This document shows positions 21,248-28,221 of a stretch of 35,607 nucleotides of DNA, one piece after another. The notes below the pieces were generated by a model that was not told the DNA's origin, ran no database searches, and was given only the letters and a program-made list of their open reading frames with translations. Source of the stretch: a virus; the IMG/VR virus record IMGVR_UViG_3300035698_013372, positions 1 through 35,607 of that record. The stretch is one strand, 5' to 3'. A program made the translations under genes and the position numbers. Positions within the stretch are counted from its first letter, which is position 1. Every line of letters begins with the position of its first letter.

Positions 21248-23500
21248 ATGGTGCCTTTTAGTAAACTTTTTAATAATATTAAATATCTTAGTGGTATTAA
21301 TTCTCAACCTTCTGTAATTAATAAACAATCATTTGGAGTATCTAATTTAGGAGTTAGAACAGAAATTGATTATGAAACAGTAAGGGAAGCAGTATATCCA
21401 CAATGGTTTTTTGCAACTAGATTAGGCCAGCCTCGTAGAGTTGATACAAACAAAATAAGAACACTTGCTAAATCAGCATGGGTTCAAATGGTATTAAATA
21501 CATTTAAACGTGAGATATCAACTATAGATTGGAAAATTGTTCCTGTTAATGAAGATGATGGTATTGATCATACTGATGATATAAATAAAGTAACTGAGTT
21601 TTTATCAGATATAAATAATAATCAACAAAGTATAAATGATGTTAATTCTGAATTAATAACTGATGTAGGAGAAATTGATGCAGGTGTATTTAATTATGTA
21701 TATTCAGAAGATTCATATACTATAGGAGAAAGTCCAACATATGATGCAAGAGGATTAGAAATAGGAACACAACAAGGACTTGTTATAAAACCATTAGGAC
21801 AACGACGTTTAATGCAAATAAAAGCAGTTGATGGTGGTAGTATGTTAAAAAATGTTGATATATTTAAAAATACATTAAATTATTTTCAATATTCATTTAA
21901 ACATCCAACTAAAAATCCTACTCGGTTTACTAAAGAAGAGATATCTTATTTAGTAATGAATAAAAAATCATATAGTATATATGGTTTTTCACCAGTTCAA
22001 TCAATACAACAAGTATTAGAACTATTAATACAAGGAACACGATATAATAAAGACTTATATACAAATAATGCAATACCAGATTTTATTGCTACACTTCCTG
22101 ATTTACCACCTGATGATTTAGAAAAGTTAAAACAATCATGGTTAAATAAATATCAAGGTAAACCTCATCAAGTAGGATTTATTAATTGGGCAGTAGGATT
22201 ATTTCAAAAACTTAATGATAGTAATAGAGATTTAGAATGGTTAGATGGACAAAAATGGTATTTTAAGATAGTATTTGCAGCTTTTGGAGTAAGTCCAACT
22301 GAAGCTGGTTTTTTTGAGAATGCAAATCAATCAAATGATGAAGGTCAAGCTAGAGTTACTGTAAGAAATGCTATTAAACCATATTTAACTATGCTTGAAC
22401 ATATACATACAATTAAAACAGTACCAGAAATATTACAAAATGAGAAATCAGGATTAAAATATAAATTTTTTCCAAAAGATCATATACAAGAGAAACTTGA
22501 ATTTGAACAATATAAATGGGAAATAGAAAACGGTTGTTTAACTATAAATGATTATAGAGCATTACAAGGTAAGGAACCATATGAATGGGGAGATGAACCA
22601 TATAAAAAACCAGGACAACAAACATCATTTAATTTTGGAGGTAATCCACTTAATAATCCTAATAATGAAGAAGAAGTTCCAGTTGATGATGACGACGACG
22701 ACACTAATAAAACATATAAAAAAAAAGATAACCTCGTAGAAGAAGGAGAAGAGATGATTGAAGAGTCAGATGATTATAGTGAATTTTTATTTAAAACATT
22801 TAATGGATTTGAAAAAGCTATATTAATAGAAGTAAATAAGTTAGATTTAAATAAATCATATAAAACAACAAAAACAATTAATAATTTTATAACAAATGTA
22901 TTTGGTATTATATATACACAACCTTTTGCAAATAAAATAAAAAGAATAGTTAAAGAAAGTTTATTAAATGGATTATTATCATCTGAAAATGAATTAGAAA
23001 TGGATATAGGTTTTACTGATTTATATAAACAAGAAAATAATAGATTAGCTCAACAACAATTAAATGGTTATACTATAAATGGTGCTCCTTGGCCAGGAAT
23101 TAAAGGTGTTAGTAAAGAAATACAAGCAAAAGTTATTAAAATTGTTCAAACAGGAATAAATGAACATGGCACAATATCAGATATACGTGAAAAAATATCA
23201 GAATCGTTTGATGTATTTAGTGAATCAAGATCAGAAGTAATTGCAAGAACAGAAACAAATAGAATAGTTAATGAAGGAAAACTATTAGGTTATAAAGAAA
23301 GTGGTTTACAAGGTGGCAAAATAGTTAAAGTAGCAATGGATGGTAGAACAACAGAAATTTGTATAAACATGAATAAAAAATATGGTGATAAAGCAATACC
23401 ATTAGATGAGATGTTTGTAGATGATACAACACAAAAGGTATTTTCAACACCTCCTTTTCACCCTAATTGCAGAACCACAATATCATTCAGAACATCATAA
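21248..23500 (+). CDS. Portal protein fused to a MuF-like minor head domain
   Basis: A 750-residue fusion. Residues about 60-440 are an HK97-type portal, seen in WVQMVLNTFKREISTIDWKI, SPVQSIQQVLELLIQGTRYN, DLEWLDGQKWYFKIVFAAFG and GVSPTEAGFF. An acidic linker (VPVDDDDDDTNK, near 480) separates it from a MuF domain (about 510-750) with SRSEVIARTETNRIVNEGKL, then CINMNKKYGDK and the metal-binding end PPFHPNCRTT. Portal forms the DNA gate; MuF proteins are minor head proteins, often ejected. ATG at 21248 is preferred for the leaderless spacing; an in-frame ATG at 21230 lies only about ten bases from the TATA box. Confidence 0.85.
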   Translation: MVPFSKLFNNIKYLSGINSQPSVINKQSFGVSNLGVRTEIDYETVREAVYPQWFFATRLGQPRRVDTNKIRTLAKSAWVQMVLNTFKREISTIDWKIVPVNEDDGIDHTDDINKVTEFLSDINNNQQSINDVNSELITDVGEIDAGVFNYVYSEDSYTIGESPTYDARGLEIGTQQGLVIKPLGQRRLMQIKAVDGGSMLKNVDIFKNTLNYFQYSFKHPTKNPTRFTKEEISYLVMNKKSYSIYGFSPVQSIQQVLELLIQGTRYNKDLYTNNAIPDFIATLPDLPPDDLEKLKQSWLNKYQGKPHQVGFINWAVGLFQKLNDSNRDLEWLDGQKWYFKIVFAAFGVSPTEAGFFENANQSNDEGQARVTVRNAIKPYLTMLEHIHTIKTVPEILQNEKSGLKYKFFPKDHIQEKLEFEQYKWEIENGCLTINDYRALQGKEPYEWGDEPYKKPGQQTSFNFGGNPLNNPNNEEEVPVDDDDDDTNKTYKKKDNLVEEGEEMIEESDDYSEFLFKTFNGFEKAILIEVNKLDLNKSYKTTKTINNFITNVFGIIYTQPFANKIKRIVKESLLNGLLSSENELEMDIGFTDLYKQENNRLAQQQLNGYTINGAPWPGIKGVSKEIQAKVIKIVQTGINEHGTISDIREKISESFDVFSESRSEVIARTETNRIVNEGKLLGYKESGLQGGKIVKVAMDGRTTEICINMNKKYGDKAIPLDEMFVDDTTQKVFSTPPFHPNCRTTISFRTS

Positions 23501-23504
23501 ATCA

Positions 23505-23522
23505 AAGTAGTATTTATATATG
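23505..23522 (+). promoter_or_regulatory. Virus promoter motif, copy 3 (protease/capsid)
   Basis: AAGTAGTATTTATATATG starts four bases after the portal stop. The predicted start point near 23545 leaves about ten bases of leader, which includes the AAGGA ribosome-binding site for the protease gene. The extra promoter would raise capsid mRNA relative to portal mRNA. Confidence 0.75.
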
Positions 23523-23555
23523 AATTATGATATTATAATTCAAAAGAAGGAAAAA

Positions 23556-24449
23556 ATGGAAAAAGCAACACATAACCCATATAATATTGAGATGTTTGCA
23601 CCAGTAATTAAAAGTGCAAAAGGTAAGTATTTAGCAATTCTTTCAGATACTTCTATTGATAGAGATGGTGAAAGAGTAAGTAAAGGTGCATTAGAAAATG
23701 TAGCTCAAGAAGAAGGATATATTGCTGGATTACTTGATCATGAAAATAAAGTTTTAAATCAAATAGCACAATGGACTAATATTCAAATAAAAGATATAGA
23801 CGGACATACTGCATTAATAGCAGAACCTAAATTTTTTAAATCAAATCCAAGTGCCGAAATTATAAAAGGAATGCTTGATGAAGGTGCTAAAATTGGTATT
23901 TCAATTGGTGCTATTGTTAAAAATTATGATGATGAAGAGTTTGATGGAAAAACTATGAGAACATTTACAGAATTAGAGTTACTTGAAGCAAGTTTTGTTT
24001 CTATACCAAGTAATAGGCATAGTCGTATAGTGGCTGTTGCTAAATCATTTAACCATAAGGAGGAAATAAAGATGAAACAGGAAGATGTTGATAAAGCAGT
24101 AAAAGAAGCTGTTACAAAAACAAATACATTATTAGTAGAAAAAGATGCAGAGCTTGTTGCACTTAAAAAAGAACTTAATGAAGCACAAGTTGTTATCAAA
24201 GAAATAGAAGATAATGCAGAAAAAGACAAAGAAGAAGTAGTAGTAGTAGAAGAAGAAAATACAGAAGAAGCAGAAGAAAAAGCAGCTAAAATTATTGAAC
24301 TTGAAGCAGAAATTAAAGATTTAAAAAGTAAATCATTTGAGAAACAAAATTTTAGTGAAGAAGGCGGAGACAAAACAAACACATTATCAGAGGAAGATAT
24401 TAATAAAGCTTTTGAAAGTGGAAAATTACCAGTAGGTAAAATTAATTAA
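23556..24449 (+). CDS. Prohead protease with C-terminal scaffold domain
   Basis: HK97-type (S78) maturation protease of 297 residues. The first 170 hold the fold: IKSAKGKYLAILSDTSIDRD, LLDHE with His near residue 62, GISIGAIV with Ser near 116, and LEASFVSIPSN after it. From about residue 173 comes a Glu/Lys-rich coiled coil (LVALKKELNEAQVVIKEIED) ending in a capsid-binding-type tail, i.e. a fused scaffold. ATG at 23556 follows GAAGGA at good spacing; an in-frame ATG at 23520 falls inside the promoter. An internal start yields the scaffold alone (next entry). Confidence 0.88.
   Translation: MEKATHNPYNIEMFAPVIKSAKGKYLAILSDTSIDRDGERVSKGALENVAQEEGYIAGLLDHENKVLNQIAQWTNIQIKDIDGHTALIAEPKFFKSNPSAEIIKGMLDEGAKIGISIGAIVKNYDDEEFDGKTMRTFTELELLEASFVSIPSNRHSRIVAVAKSFNHKEEIKMKQEDVDKAVKEAVTKTNTLLVEKDAELVALKKELNEAQVVIKEIEDNAEKDKEEVVVVEEENTEEAEEKAAKIIELEAEIKDLKSKSFEKQNFSEEGGDKTNTLSEEDINKAFESGKLPVGKIN
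24072..24449 (+). CDS. Nested scaffold protein from internal start in the protease gene
   Basis: Inside the protease frame, AAGGAGGAAATAAAG directly precedes an in-frame ATG. This is the strongest ribosome-binding type used in this genome and matches those of the capsid gene and the coiled-coil gene. Translation from it gives a 125-residue acidic coiled-coil protein equal to the scaffold part. Lambda C/Nu3 has the same arrangement. The upstream codons it replaces read as an unremarkable FNHKEEIK linker, which suggests the site is maintained for its own sake. Confidence 0.75.
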   Translation: MKQEDVDKAVKEAVTKTNTLLVEKDAELVALKKELNEAQVVIKEIEDNAEKDKEEVVVVEEENTEEAEEKAAKIIELEAEIKDLKSKSFEKQNFSEEGGDKTNTLSEEDINKAFESGKLPVGKIN

Positions 24450-24468
24450 ATAACAGGAGGAAATAAAG

Positions 24469-25524
24469 ATGAAAGCAGCATTTAATTCATTCGAAAAAGG
24501 ATTTAGTATTGAAAAATGCCAATCAAGATTCGATGTTGGACATATTGAAAAAGACAGCTTTGGTGGATATTCAAAAGAATATTACAACCCAATGAACAAA
24601 GTTGATTTAAGAATAGATATTGCAAAAAAGTTTTATCAAACTAATAAAGTATCTATAGATTCACAGACAGGCGGAGAAGGAACAGCAGGTAGAGCATTAA
24701 TACCAGTATATCCAGATCCAAGTATTGTTGATAGAACAGCAAGACAAACTCCATTAAGATTAATGGTTCCAAGAAGAGCAGTTCGTGGTATGACATATGA
24801 TTATATTCCATTAACAGCTAAAGGTGGTGCATTTTGGGCAGCAGAAAATGGAGCTCTTAGTGCAGTTGAGGATACATATGACAGAATATCTGTTGGTATA
24901 AAATTCCTTTATGCTAAAGGAACAATTTCAGGACCAGCAATTGCAGGTATGGCAGGATTTATAGATCCAACACAACTTGATTTAAGTGTTAAAACAGTAT
25001 CTATATTTGAAGCAGAAGAAGATGCTTTAATTAACGGCGATGCTACAACAACTGTTTATGAACCTAGTGGTTTAATTAAATCAATTAGCACTAATACAAC
25101 TAACAGATCAGGCGGACTTCCAACATTAGCTTTAATAAGAGCTGAATTAGCAACTACATTTAATGCTAACGGAATGGTTACTGTGGCTGTAACAGATGCA
25201 ACTACACATAACTACATAAAAGGTTTACTACAAGATTTCCAAAGAAATATAAACCCTTCACAAGATATGTTAGGTTTTGGTATTCCAGGTTCATTTGGAT
25301 TTGATGATGTATTATTCATTAAAGACAGATTTATGCCAACAGCAGCTAATTCAAAGAGAATATTATTCTTAGATATGAGATATATATTCTTCCCAGTATT
25401 ACAGGACTTAACTTACGAAGAAAAGTTCAGTGAAATTGATGGATTTGTTTATATGCTTAAGGAATATTTAACAATAGTTCATACATTTGAAGCAAGTTCT
25501 TCACAGATGTATGGGATTGCATAA
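24469..25524 (+). CDS. Major capsid protein (HK97 fold)
   Basis: A 351-residue capsid subunit directly after the protease/scaffold gene. The N-terminal 60 residues are helical and charged, a likely delta region cut by the protease. The rest has the fold's usual series: LIPVYPDPSIVDRTARQTPL, MVPRRAVRGMTYDYIPLTAK, FWAAENGALSAVEDTYDRIS then VGIKFLYAKGTISGPAIAG (E-loop and spine region), a P-domain helix (ALIRAELATTFNANG) and C-terminal strands (DGFVYMLKEYLTIVHTFEAS). AGGAGGAAAT precedes the ATG. Codons are richer in C than neighbours (ttc, aac), as expected for a highly expressed gene. Confidence 0.88.
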   Translation: MKAAFNSFEKGFSIEKCQSRFDVGHIEKDSFGGYSKEYYNPMNKVDLRIDIAKKFYQTNKVSIDSQTGGEGTAGRALIPVYPDPSIVDRTARQTPLRLMVPRRAVRGMTYDYIPLTAKGGAFWAAENGALSAVEDTYDRISVGIKFLYAKGTISGPAIAGMAGFIDPTQLDLSVKTVSIFEAEEDALINGDATTTVYEPSGLIKSISTNTTNRSGGLPTLALIRAELATTFNANGMVTVAVTDATTHNYIKGLLQDFQRNINPSQDMLGFGIPGSFGFDDVLFIKDRFMPTAANSKRILFLDMRYIFFPVLQDLTYEEKFSEIDGFVYMLKEYLTIVHTFEASSSQMYGIA

Positions 25525-25538
25525 GGAGGTTAATAAAA

Positions 25539-25820
25539 ATGGTAGTAGTAGTAGAAACATTCAGAAAAATGGCAGTTGTTGGTGATTTAAAAATAATCAC
25601 TATACAAACAAGTGCAGCATGTGATACTGGTCATACTATTGACCTTTTAACTGATGCAACAGATGGTAGAGGTATAGTTATGACTCAAATCCTTAATACA
25701 TTAGTGCAAGATGACGCAGGTGCAGATGAAGAAGCAACATGGGCTCCATCAACAGGTATTATTACTATGGGCACACTTGCAGGATCAGGTATTCATAACA
25801 TAACTATAATAGGTTATTAG
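25539..25820 (+). CDS. Small beta-rich capsid-associated protein, paralogue 1
   Basis: A 93-residue beta protein beginning VVVVETFRKMAVVGDLKIIT, with a central TDATDGRGIVMTQILNTLVQ and ending GIHNITIIGY. It is about 65% identical to the next gene, so the pair is a tandem duplication. Small all-beta proteins directly after the major capsid gene are usually decoration or cement proteins on the capsid surface. AAGGAGGTTAAT supplies a very strong ribosome-binding site. The decoration role is inferred from position and fold pattern. Confidence 0.7.
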   Translation: MVVVVETFRKMAVVGDLKIITIQTSAACDTGHTIDLLTDATDGRGIVMTQILNTLVQDDAGADEEATWAPSTGIITMGTLAGSGIHNITIIGY

Positions 25821-25830
25821 GTGATAAAAG

Positions 25831-26109
25831 ATGACAGCAGTAGTAGAAACATTCAGAAAAATGGAGGTAAGTGGTGGTTTGAAAGTAATTACTATTCAAA
25901 CAGATGCAAATTGTGAAACTAAACATACTATTGATCTTGCAACAGATGCAACAGATGGTAGAGGTATGGTTATGACTGAGATCTTAAACACACTTGTTCA
26001 AGATGATGCAGGAGCAGATAAAACATGCACGTTTACACCTTCAACTGGTATAATTTATATGGGTACATTATCAACTGGTATTCATAATATCACTGTAATA
26101 GGGTATTAA
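25831..26109 (+). CDS. Small beta-rich capsid-associated protein, paralogue 2
   Basis: A 92-residue sister of the preceding protein: TAVVETFRKMEVSGGLKVIT, a shared TDATDGRGMVMTEILNTLVQ and the end STGIHNITVIGY. The differences lie in loops (residues 24-30 and 64-80), where this copy has cysteines (NCETKHT and KTCTFTP) that could cross-link. AGGTGATAAAAG is the ribosome-binding site. The two may form hetero-oligomers at different capsid positions. A T-tract follows the stop. Confidence 0.7.
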   Translation: MTAVVETFRKMEVSGGLKVITIQTDANCETKHTIDLATDATDGRGMVMTEILNTLVQDDAGADKTCTFTPSTGIIYMGTLSTGIHNITVIGY

Positions 26110-26199
26110 TTTTTTTATTTTTATTTTTTTTAGTAATGACTGTATCATGTGCATCGAGAACATGATGATATTTAAACGAACTCGGAGGAAACAATAAAA
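26110..26199 (+). terminator. T-tract followed by hairpin in gap before the next virion gene
   Basis: The gap opens with T-runs (26110-26131), then a 7-bp stem ATCATGT (26144-26150) pairs with ACATGAT (26160-26166) around a 9-base loop. The strong CGGAGGAAAC ribosome-binding site lies 20 bases further on. Partial termination or an mRNA end with a protective hairpin for the downstream gene would both fit. Confidence 0.5.
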
Positions 26200-26997
26200 A
26201 TGGCAGGAAAAGGATTTAGAACAAGCCCAGTAGGCGGAATAGCAGCTCCACCATATACAAACGGGCCTTACACATTTAGTGAAGACATAACATTTAACGG
26301 TAATTTAAGAAAATCACCAGGTATGTATTATTTGGAAGAATATTTCTTACAACGACCTGGATTGAATGCAGAACTTTCATCTACAGCAACTGATATGCCT
26401 TTAAATAGAAATTTTGAATTATCTGGTACAAGTGCAGTAACTTCAAATGTATCATTTAGTGGAACAGAAGCTGGAATAGTTTTAGCAACTGCAGGAGCAG
26501 ATGGTGATTCAATGGCTATTATACCACATTTAGATAGTTTACAAACATCATGGGCAGGTATAAAATGGGGAACAGAGAATCAAGTTATTTGGGAATGCGC
26601 AATTAGAACAGGTGCTAGTATAGCAACATTAACAATTTGGGCAGGGTTAAAATTAACTCAAACACCAGTTGTAGTAACAGATGCTGATGCAGCATATTTC
26701 AGATACAGCACAATTGGTGCAGATACTAATTGGCAAGCAATAACAAGCATTGCAAATACAGATGTATCAACTGATACAGGCGTTGCAGTAGCAGCAAGCA
26801 CAACAGTTAAGTTTAGAATTGAAATTGATTCAGATAGAAAAGCAACTTTTTACATAGACGACGTTCAAGTTTATAAAAGCACAGCTTTAACAAATGATAT
26901 TGATTTTATTCCATACATTGCTTTACAATCAGGAGATGGTACTGCAGATGGTATGACTGTATGCTATGAAAAGATCAGTAGAATACTGTTTGAATAA
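26200..26997 (+). CDS. Beta-sandwich virion surface protein
   Basis: A 265-residue protein. The first 70 residues are extended and Pro/Gly-rich (SPVGGIAAPPYTNGPYTFSE), then comes a jelly-roll-like domain: VSFSGTEAGIVLATAGADGD, SWAGIKWGTENQVIWECAIRTG, SIATLTIWAGLKLT, VKFRIEIDSDRKATFYIDDV, IPYIALQSGDG. This reads as a concanavalin-like fold, which I associate with virus head-surface proteins near capsid genes. It likely decorates the head or forms a short head fibre. Function in glycan binding is possible but unproven. It is expressed from its own strong ribosome-binding site after a terminator-like gap. Confidence 0.6.
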   Translation: MAGKGFRTSPVGGIAAPPYTNGPYTFSEDITFNGNLRKSPGMYYLEEYFLQRPGLNAELSSTATDMPLNRNFELSGTSAVTSNVSFSGTEAGIVLATAGADGDSMAIIPHLDSLQTSWAGIKWGTENQVIWECAIRTGASIATLTIWAGLKLTQTPVVVTDADAAYFRYSTIGADTNWQAITSIANTDVSTDTGVAVAASTTVKFRIEIDSDRKATFYIDDVQVYKSTALTNDIDFIPYIALQSGDGTADGMTVCYEKISRILFE

Positions 26998-27071
26998 ATT
27001 ATTTTTTTATTTTACATTAATTGTCTGAAAACTTGACGGAACAGACATAAAACAAGCAAGGAGGATATAAG
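26998..27071 (+). terminator. T-tract plus hairpin gap (second instance)
   Basis: After the stop come ATTATTTTTTTATTTTA and, 20 bases later, a 6-bp stem TGTCTG (27022-27027) with CAGACA (27042-27047). Then AAGGAGGAT precedes the next ATG. The plan is the same as at 26110-26199 but the stem sequence is different. Confidence 0.45.
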
Positions 27072-27572
27072 ATGGCAAATGCATTAGATAAATTAGATAT
27101 GATGGGTGTGAATATGCACACCGCAAGGGTTTTAACAAATAGTTTATGGCCACAATATAAAGCACTTGAAACTACGGTTACTTTTGCTGGTGGAACAACA
27201 AATGCTATTGGTGATTTTAACGGATCAGGTAATCCAGTAACAATGTTTACAGTTACAGGAACAGTTGAAATGTCAATAATAGCTTTATGTGAAACTACTC
27301 TTACTGGTGGTTCTGCAACAATTGAAGTAGGAACAGCATTAAGTACAGCTGGATTGATTGCACAAACAACTGGCACTGATATTGATATAAACGAAATATG
27401 GGCTGCAGCAGCACCCGCAAGTAGTGTAGAATTAACAAGTGTAACAGGAAGATATATTGTAAATCAAGATGTTAAATTAACAGTTGGAACAGCAGATGCA
27501 ACAGCAGGCGTAATTAGATTTATAGTTAAATGGGCACCAATAAGTGCTGATGGAAAAGTTGAAGTAACATAA
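27072..27572 (+). CDS. Beta-rich virion protein, decoration-like
   Basis: A 166-residue protein with an N-terminal helix (DKLDMMGVNMHTARVLTNSL) then continuous strands rich in Thr, Ala and Gly (VTMFTVTGTVEMSIIALCET, GRYIVNQDVKLTVGTADATA, GVIRFIVKWAPIS). The strand pattern looks like a capsid-decoration or minor spike protein. It has a strong AAGGAGGATAT site and follows a T-tract/hairpin gap, like the gene before it, so the two seem to be separate high-level units in the head module. I do not recognise a specific family. Confidence 0.6.
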   Translation: MANALDKLDMMGVNMHTARVLTNSLWPQYKALETTVTFAGGTTNAIGDFNGSGNPVTMFTVTGTVEMSIIALCETTLTGGSATIEVGTALSTAGLIAQTTGTDIDINEIWAAAAPASSVELTSVTGRYIVNQDVKLTVGTADATAGVIRFIVKWAPISADGKVEVT

Positions 27573-27594
27573 ATAATAGTGGAGAATATTTAAA

Positions 27595-27864
27595 ATGACA
27601 AGACCAACAATAGCGACGGTCCATCAACAATTGAATGATAATATTGAATTTTCAAAAGAAAGATTTGATAAGCTTGATACACAATTATCAATATTAAATG
27701 GTTCATTTAGAAATAGTGTTTTAACAATAGAAAAAGTTCAAACAATTCAAAATGAATGTCCAGCACGTAGTGCATTTACAAAAGGACGAGTAGCAGATTA
27801 TTTGTTTAAAAGTATCACAATAATAATTGCATGTGCAGCAGTTGTAATTGCTGTTCAATCATAG
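27595..27864 (+). CDS. Coiled-coil protein with C-terminal membrane segment (XhlA/holin-accessory-like)
   Basis: An 89-residue protein: an amphipathic helix (HQQLNDNIEFSKERFDKLDT), a polar loop with one Cys (TIQNECPARSAFTKG) and a C-terminal hydrophobic helix (SITIIIACAAVVIAV, residues about 72-86) ending in QS. The layout resembles XhlA-like membrane-associated proteins of tailed viruses. Its place among head/adhesin genes, rather than the lysis cassette at 9130-10297, is odd. It could anchor the neighbouring signal-bearing proteins at the membrane. The Shine-Dalgarno is modest (GTGGAGAAT). Confidence 0.6.
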   Translation: MTRPTIATVHQQLNDNIEFSKERFDKLDTQLSILNGSFRNSVLTIEKVQTIQNECPARSAFTKGRVADYLFKSITIIIACAAVVIAVQS

Positions 27865-27876
27865 GAGGATTAAAAA

Positions 27877-28221
27877 ATGAAATATAAAAATATTACAGAC
27901 AAAGTAAAATATTTAAAAATTAATAATGAATGGTTATCAATAACCCCAAGTCAAGTTTTTAATTTAGAAATGAATATAGTTGAAGAGGGTTTTAAGTTAA
28001 TTGAAGAAGTTAAAGAAAAGAAACTTGTTAAAAAAGTTGATAAGGTTGTTGAAGTTGATAATGTTGAAGTTTCAAAATATAAAACTGAAGAAGAACTTAA
28101 AAAGATGAAAAAAGATCAACTTAATGATTATGCAGCAAAAATAGGTTTTAGTAATGAAATTAAAACATCATTAAAAAAATCAAAAATGATTGAAGTAATT
28201 TTAAAATTACAATCAAAATGA
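27877..28221 (+). CDS. Small protein with C-terminal HeH/LEM-like helix-extended-helix domain
   Basis: A 114-residue protein. The N-terminal 45 residues are strands (VKYLKINNEWLSITPSQVFN), followed by a Lys/Val/Glu linker and a C-terminal KTEEELKKMKKDQLNDYAAK with IGFSNEIKTSLKKSKMIEVI. The latter is the helix-extended loop-helix (HeH/LEM/SAP-like) pattern often found at the ends of small structural or terminase-linked virus proteins and able to bind nucleic acid or protein. TAGGAGGAT is its ribosome-binding site. The stop overlaps the next gene's ATG (ATGA). Confidence 0.65.
   Translation: MKYKNITDKVKYLKINNEWLSITPSQVFNLEMNIVEEGFKLIEEVKEKKLVKKVDKVVEVDNVEVSKYKTEEELKKMKKDQLNDYAAKIGFSNEIKTSLKKSKMIEVILKLQSK

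Noticed and set aside
23924-24382. 152-residue antisense frame, very Ser-rich
   Set aside because: It is the antisense shadow of the Glu/Lys-rich scaffold coiled coil; Ser runs follow from complemented GAA/GAT-type codons.
27017-27376. 119-residue antisense frame opposite a virion gene
   Set aside because: No ribosome-binding site, and the sense frame has a strong one; it is a composition shadow.
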